Shown here: positions 7,192 through 8,519 of the stretch, one piece after another
How positions within the stretch are numbered: the stretch's first letter is position 1
How the letters are laid out: the number at the start of each line of letters is the position of its first letter
Source of the DNA: Lachnospiraceae bacterium
GTDB taxonomy: Bacteria; Bacillota; Clostridia; Lachnospirales; Lachnospiraceae
Reading direction: 5' to 3'
Assembly: GCA_017477805.1 (NCBI GenBank)
Contig: JAFUUM010000017.1
Span: 1 to 8,519 of the forward strand
DNA length: 8,519 nt
The notes under the pieces: generated by a model
What the model was told of the DNA's origin: nothing
The model's database searches: none
What the model saw: the letters and a program-made list of their open reading frames with translations, nothing else
Program-made: the position numbers and the translations under genes

Positions 7192-8519
7192 CTACACTCC
7201 TATCTTCAGGACTCTGTTTAGAGCCCTCTTTCCCTGATAATCCCCGTTCCTGTTCTCATATGCGATCCATAATCCGTAGGTACCGGGTTCAAATTCCGAC
7301 ACTTCGGCTCTGCATACAAAGCCGGAAAGGGCAATATTTTTTTCCTGTGGCAGGATGGCTTCCACATCATACCGGTATCTTGAGAAAACGGGGATCCGGT
7401 ATACCCTGCCGTTTCCGCCCTCTTCGGGGTTCTTCTCTTCCTTCAGGATCAGGAACCGGCCCCCAGGGGTATAAGCGGCATGATCCGCCCCTCTTTGGTA
7501 GCACCAGCCCTCGATCATCAGGATATCCGGCTCGGAGGCATGGTATTTCAATTGCACTCCCGACCGTTCCAATGTGGGGACGATGGTCTCATCCTCCCGG
7601 ATCTTTGCTTCCGCTTCCGGATCCATCTTATGCGGCTTCAGAACGCATAATCTGTTTTCGTGATCAAAGGTCCGCTCCGGCTCATATTCCGGAGAGTGTC
7701 CGCAAAGGCCGGGAGCGTAATAGGGATCCCGGTTCTCCAATTTCGGATGTCTGCCGTAAAGAGCGGCCTTTTCCCGAAGGAGCCTCTCCCATTTCCCCTC
7801 TTCTTCGTCGCTGCCGCGGCTGAGGGACTCATGATGGGTCAGCACCGCATCGTTTCTCTGCACATTCCGGTATCCCATCTCATGCAAGCGAAAACAGAAG
7901 TCCACATCATTATAAGCCACTGCCATGGACTCTTCCAATCCCCCTGCCCGGAGATAAAGATCCCGGTCCACCAGCAGGCAGGCCGCCGTCACCGCCAGCA
8001 TGTTCTGGGCGGTGGCTCCATGACAAAGATAGTAGATCCTGTCGTCCGGAAACGTTACCAGTTTATGGCAGGGACCGATCTCCATATTGGTGATCCCCGC
8101 ATGCTGGATCCGTTCCTCCCCCGGATATCGGAGTTTGGCACCCACGGCTCCGGTACCGGGGATCAGTGCCTGACCCACCATGATCCGCAGCCAGTTTTTC
8201 TCCAAAATCTCCACATCATCGTTCAAAAGAAGAATTAATTTGCCATGTGTTATGTAAACCGCATCGTTGCACATAGCAGAAAAATTAAAGGTTCTTGGTT
8301 TGAAAAGATAGGTGAAGTAAACTCCCGGGTATTCCTTCTTCAGCTCCTCCAGATATTCACCGATGGCCTCACTGTTTTCAGGTGAACTTCCGTTGTCGCT
8401 GATGACAAATTCCAGCGAATCGTAATCTGTTTTCTCAAGAAAACTACCAATGCACTGCCTTAACAGTTCCGGATGATCCTTGGAGGGGATCACAACAGAC
8501 ACCGTGGGTTCCGCTCCGC
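7192..8519 (-). CDS. GT2 glycosyltransferase with C-terminal beta-rich domain, 5' part off the window
   Basis: The frame is open to the right edge. A GTG at 8502 could be read as a start, but the visible codons before it (GAEPT) continue the frame, there is no ribosome site, and the GT2 domain would begin at residue 2, so I treat it as partial. Counting from that GTG, the motifs are VSVVIPSKDH (from residue 1, the GTG codon itself, to 10), LLNDDVEI (92-99), GAKLRYPG (121-128), IQHAG (132-136), YNDVDFCFRLHEMGYRN (197-213) and HHESLSRG (223-230). These match the second GT2 domain of the 665-aa neighbour, so an upstream first GT2 domain is likely beyond the edge. Residues about 305-436 form an added domain (MIEGWCYQRG, RYRYDVEAILPQ, EPGTYGLWIAYENR) with alternating beta-like pattern, perhaps for glycan binding or a structural role. 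Its stop lies 4 bases before the next gene. Confidence 0.9.
   Translation of the reverse strand, partial: GAEPTVSVVIPSKDHPELLRQCIGSFLEKTDYDSLEFVISDNGSSPENSEAIGEYLEELKKEYPGVYFTYLFKPRTFNFSAMCNDAVYITHGKLILLLNDDVEILEKNWLRIMVGQALIPGTGAVGAKLRYPGEERIQHAGITNMEIGPCHKLVTFPDDRIYYLCHGATAQNMLAVTAACLLVDRDLYLRAGGLEESMAVAYNDVDFCFRLHEMGYRNVQRNDAVLTHHESLSRGSDEEEGKWERLLREKAALYGRHPKLENRDPYYAPGLCGHSPEYEPERTFDHENRLCVLKPHKMDPEAEAKIREDETIVPTLERSGVQLKYHASEPDILMIEGWCYQRGADHAAYTPGGRFLILKEEKNPEEGGNGRVYRIPVFSRYRYDVEAILPQEKNIALSGFVCRAEVSEFEPGTYGLWIAYENRNGDYQGKRALNRVLKIGV
7197..7201 (-). promoter_or_regulatory. Ribosome binding site of the 665-aa glycosyltransferase gene
   Basis: AGGAG stands 9 bases before the ATG at 7187 and lies inside the last codons of the upstream gene. 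It supports this start and shows the two genes are expressed from one mRNA. Confidence 0.75.

Noticed and set aside
6870..7823. 317-codon open frame on the plus strand
   Set aside because: It runs antisense across two well-supported glycosyltransferase genes and their junction, and the translation shows no recognisable domain.

Overview
The window is a stretch of a surface-polysaccharide (exopolysaccharide, capsule or wall glycan) biosynthesis locus, most likely from a Gram-positive Clostridia member, with Lachnospiraceae as the best guess. This rests on AGGAGG-type ribosome sites, a PgcA-type phosphoglucomutase, large GT2 proteins of the kind common in gut Firmicutes, and a base composition that looks close to 50% G+C by eye. 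The taxonomy is inference; there is no marker gene here.

All six supported genes lie on the minus strand and are transcribed from right to left. In order of transcription they are: a GT2 glycosyltransferase whose start lies beyond the right edge (7192-8519), with a C-terminal beta-rich domain; a 665-residue glycosyltransferase with an N-terminal coiled coil and two GT2 domains (5190-7187); a non-coding gap of about 160 bases rich in palindromes (5030-5189); an alpha-phosphoglucomutase/phosphomannomutase (3302-5029); a 455-residue GT2 enzyme (1928-3295); a 320-residue GT2 enzyme of the rhamnosyltransferase-like type (969-1931); and the first two thirds of a polyprenyl-phosphate glycosyl-1-phosphate transferase (1-953), which runs off the left edge.

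The genes fit one pathway. The phosphoglucomutase makes glucose-1-phosphate for nucleotide sugars. The membrane phosphotransferase starts the repeat unit by placing a sugar-1-phosphate on undecaprenyl phosphate. The GT2 enzymes then add sugars to the lipid-linked chain at the cytoplasmic face. Acceptor and donor sugars cannot be read from the sequence. Gene spacing is tight (4-base gap, 6-base gap, ATGA overlap, 15-base gap), apart from the 160-base gap before the phosphoglucomutase gene, which could hold an internal promoter and a structured leader.

I found no insertion sequence, CRISPR array, tRNA, rRNA or plus-strand gene. The long plus-strand open frames are shadows of the minus-strand genes. 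The enzymes belong to known families. The points most worth a second look are the palindromic leader with short upstream reading frames, a perfect 13-bp inverted repeat inside a glycosyltransferase linker, and the mix-and-match domain layout of the glycosyltransferases.
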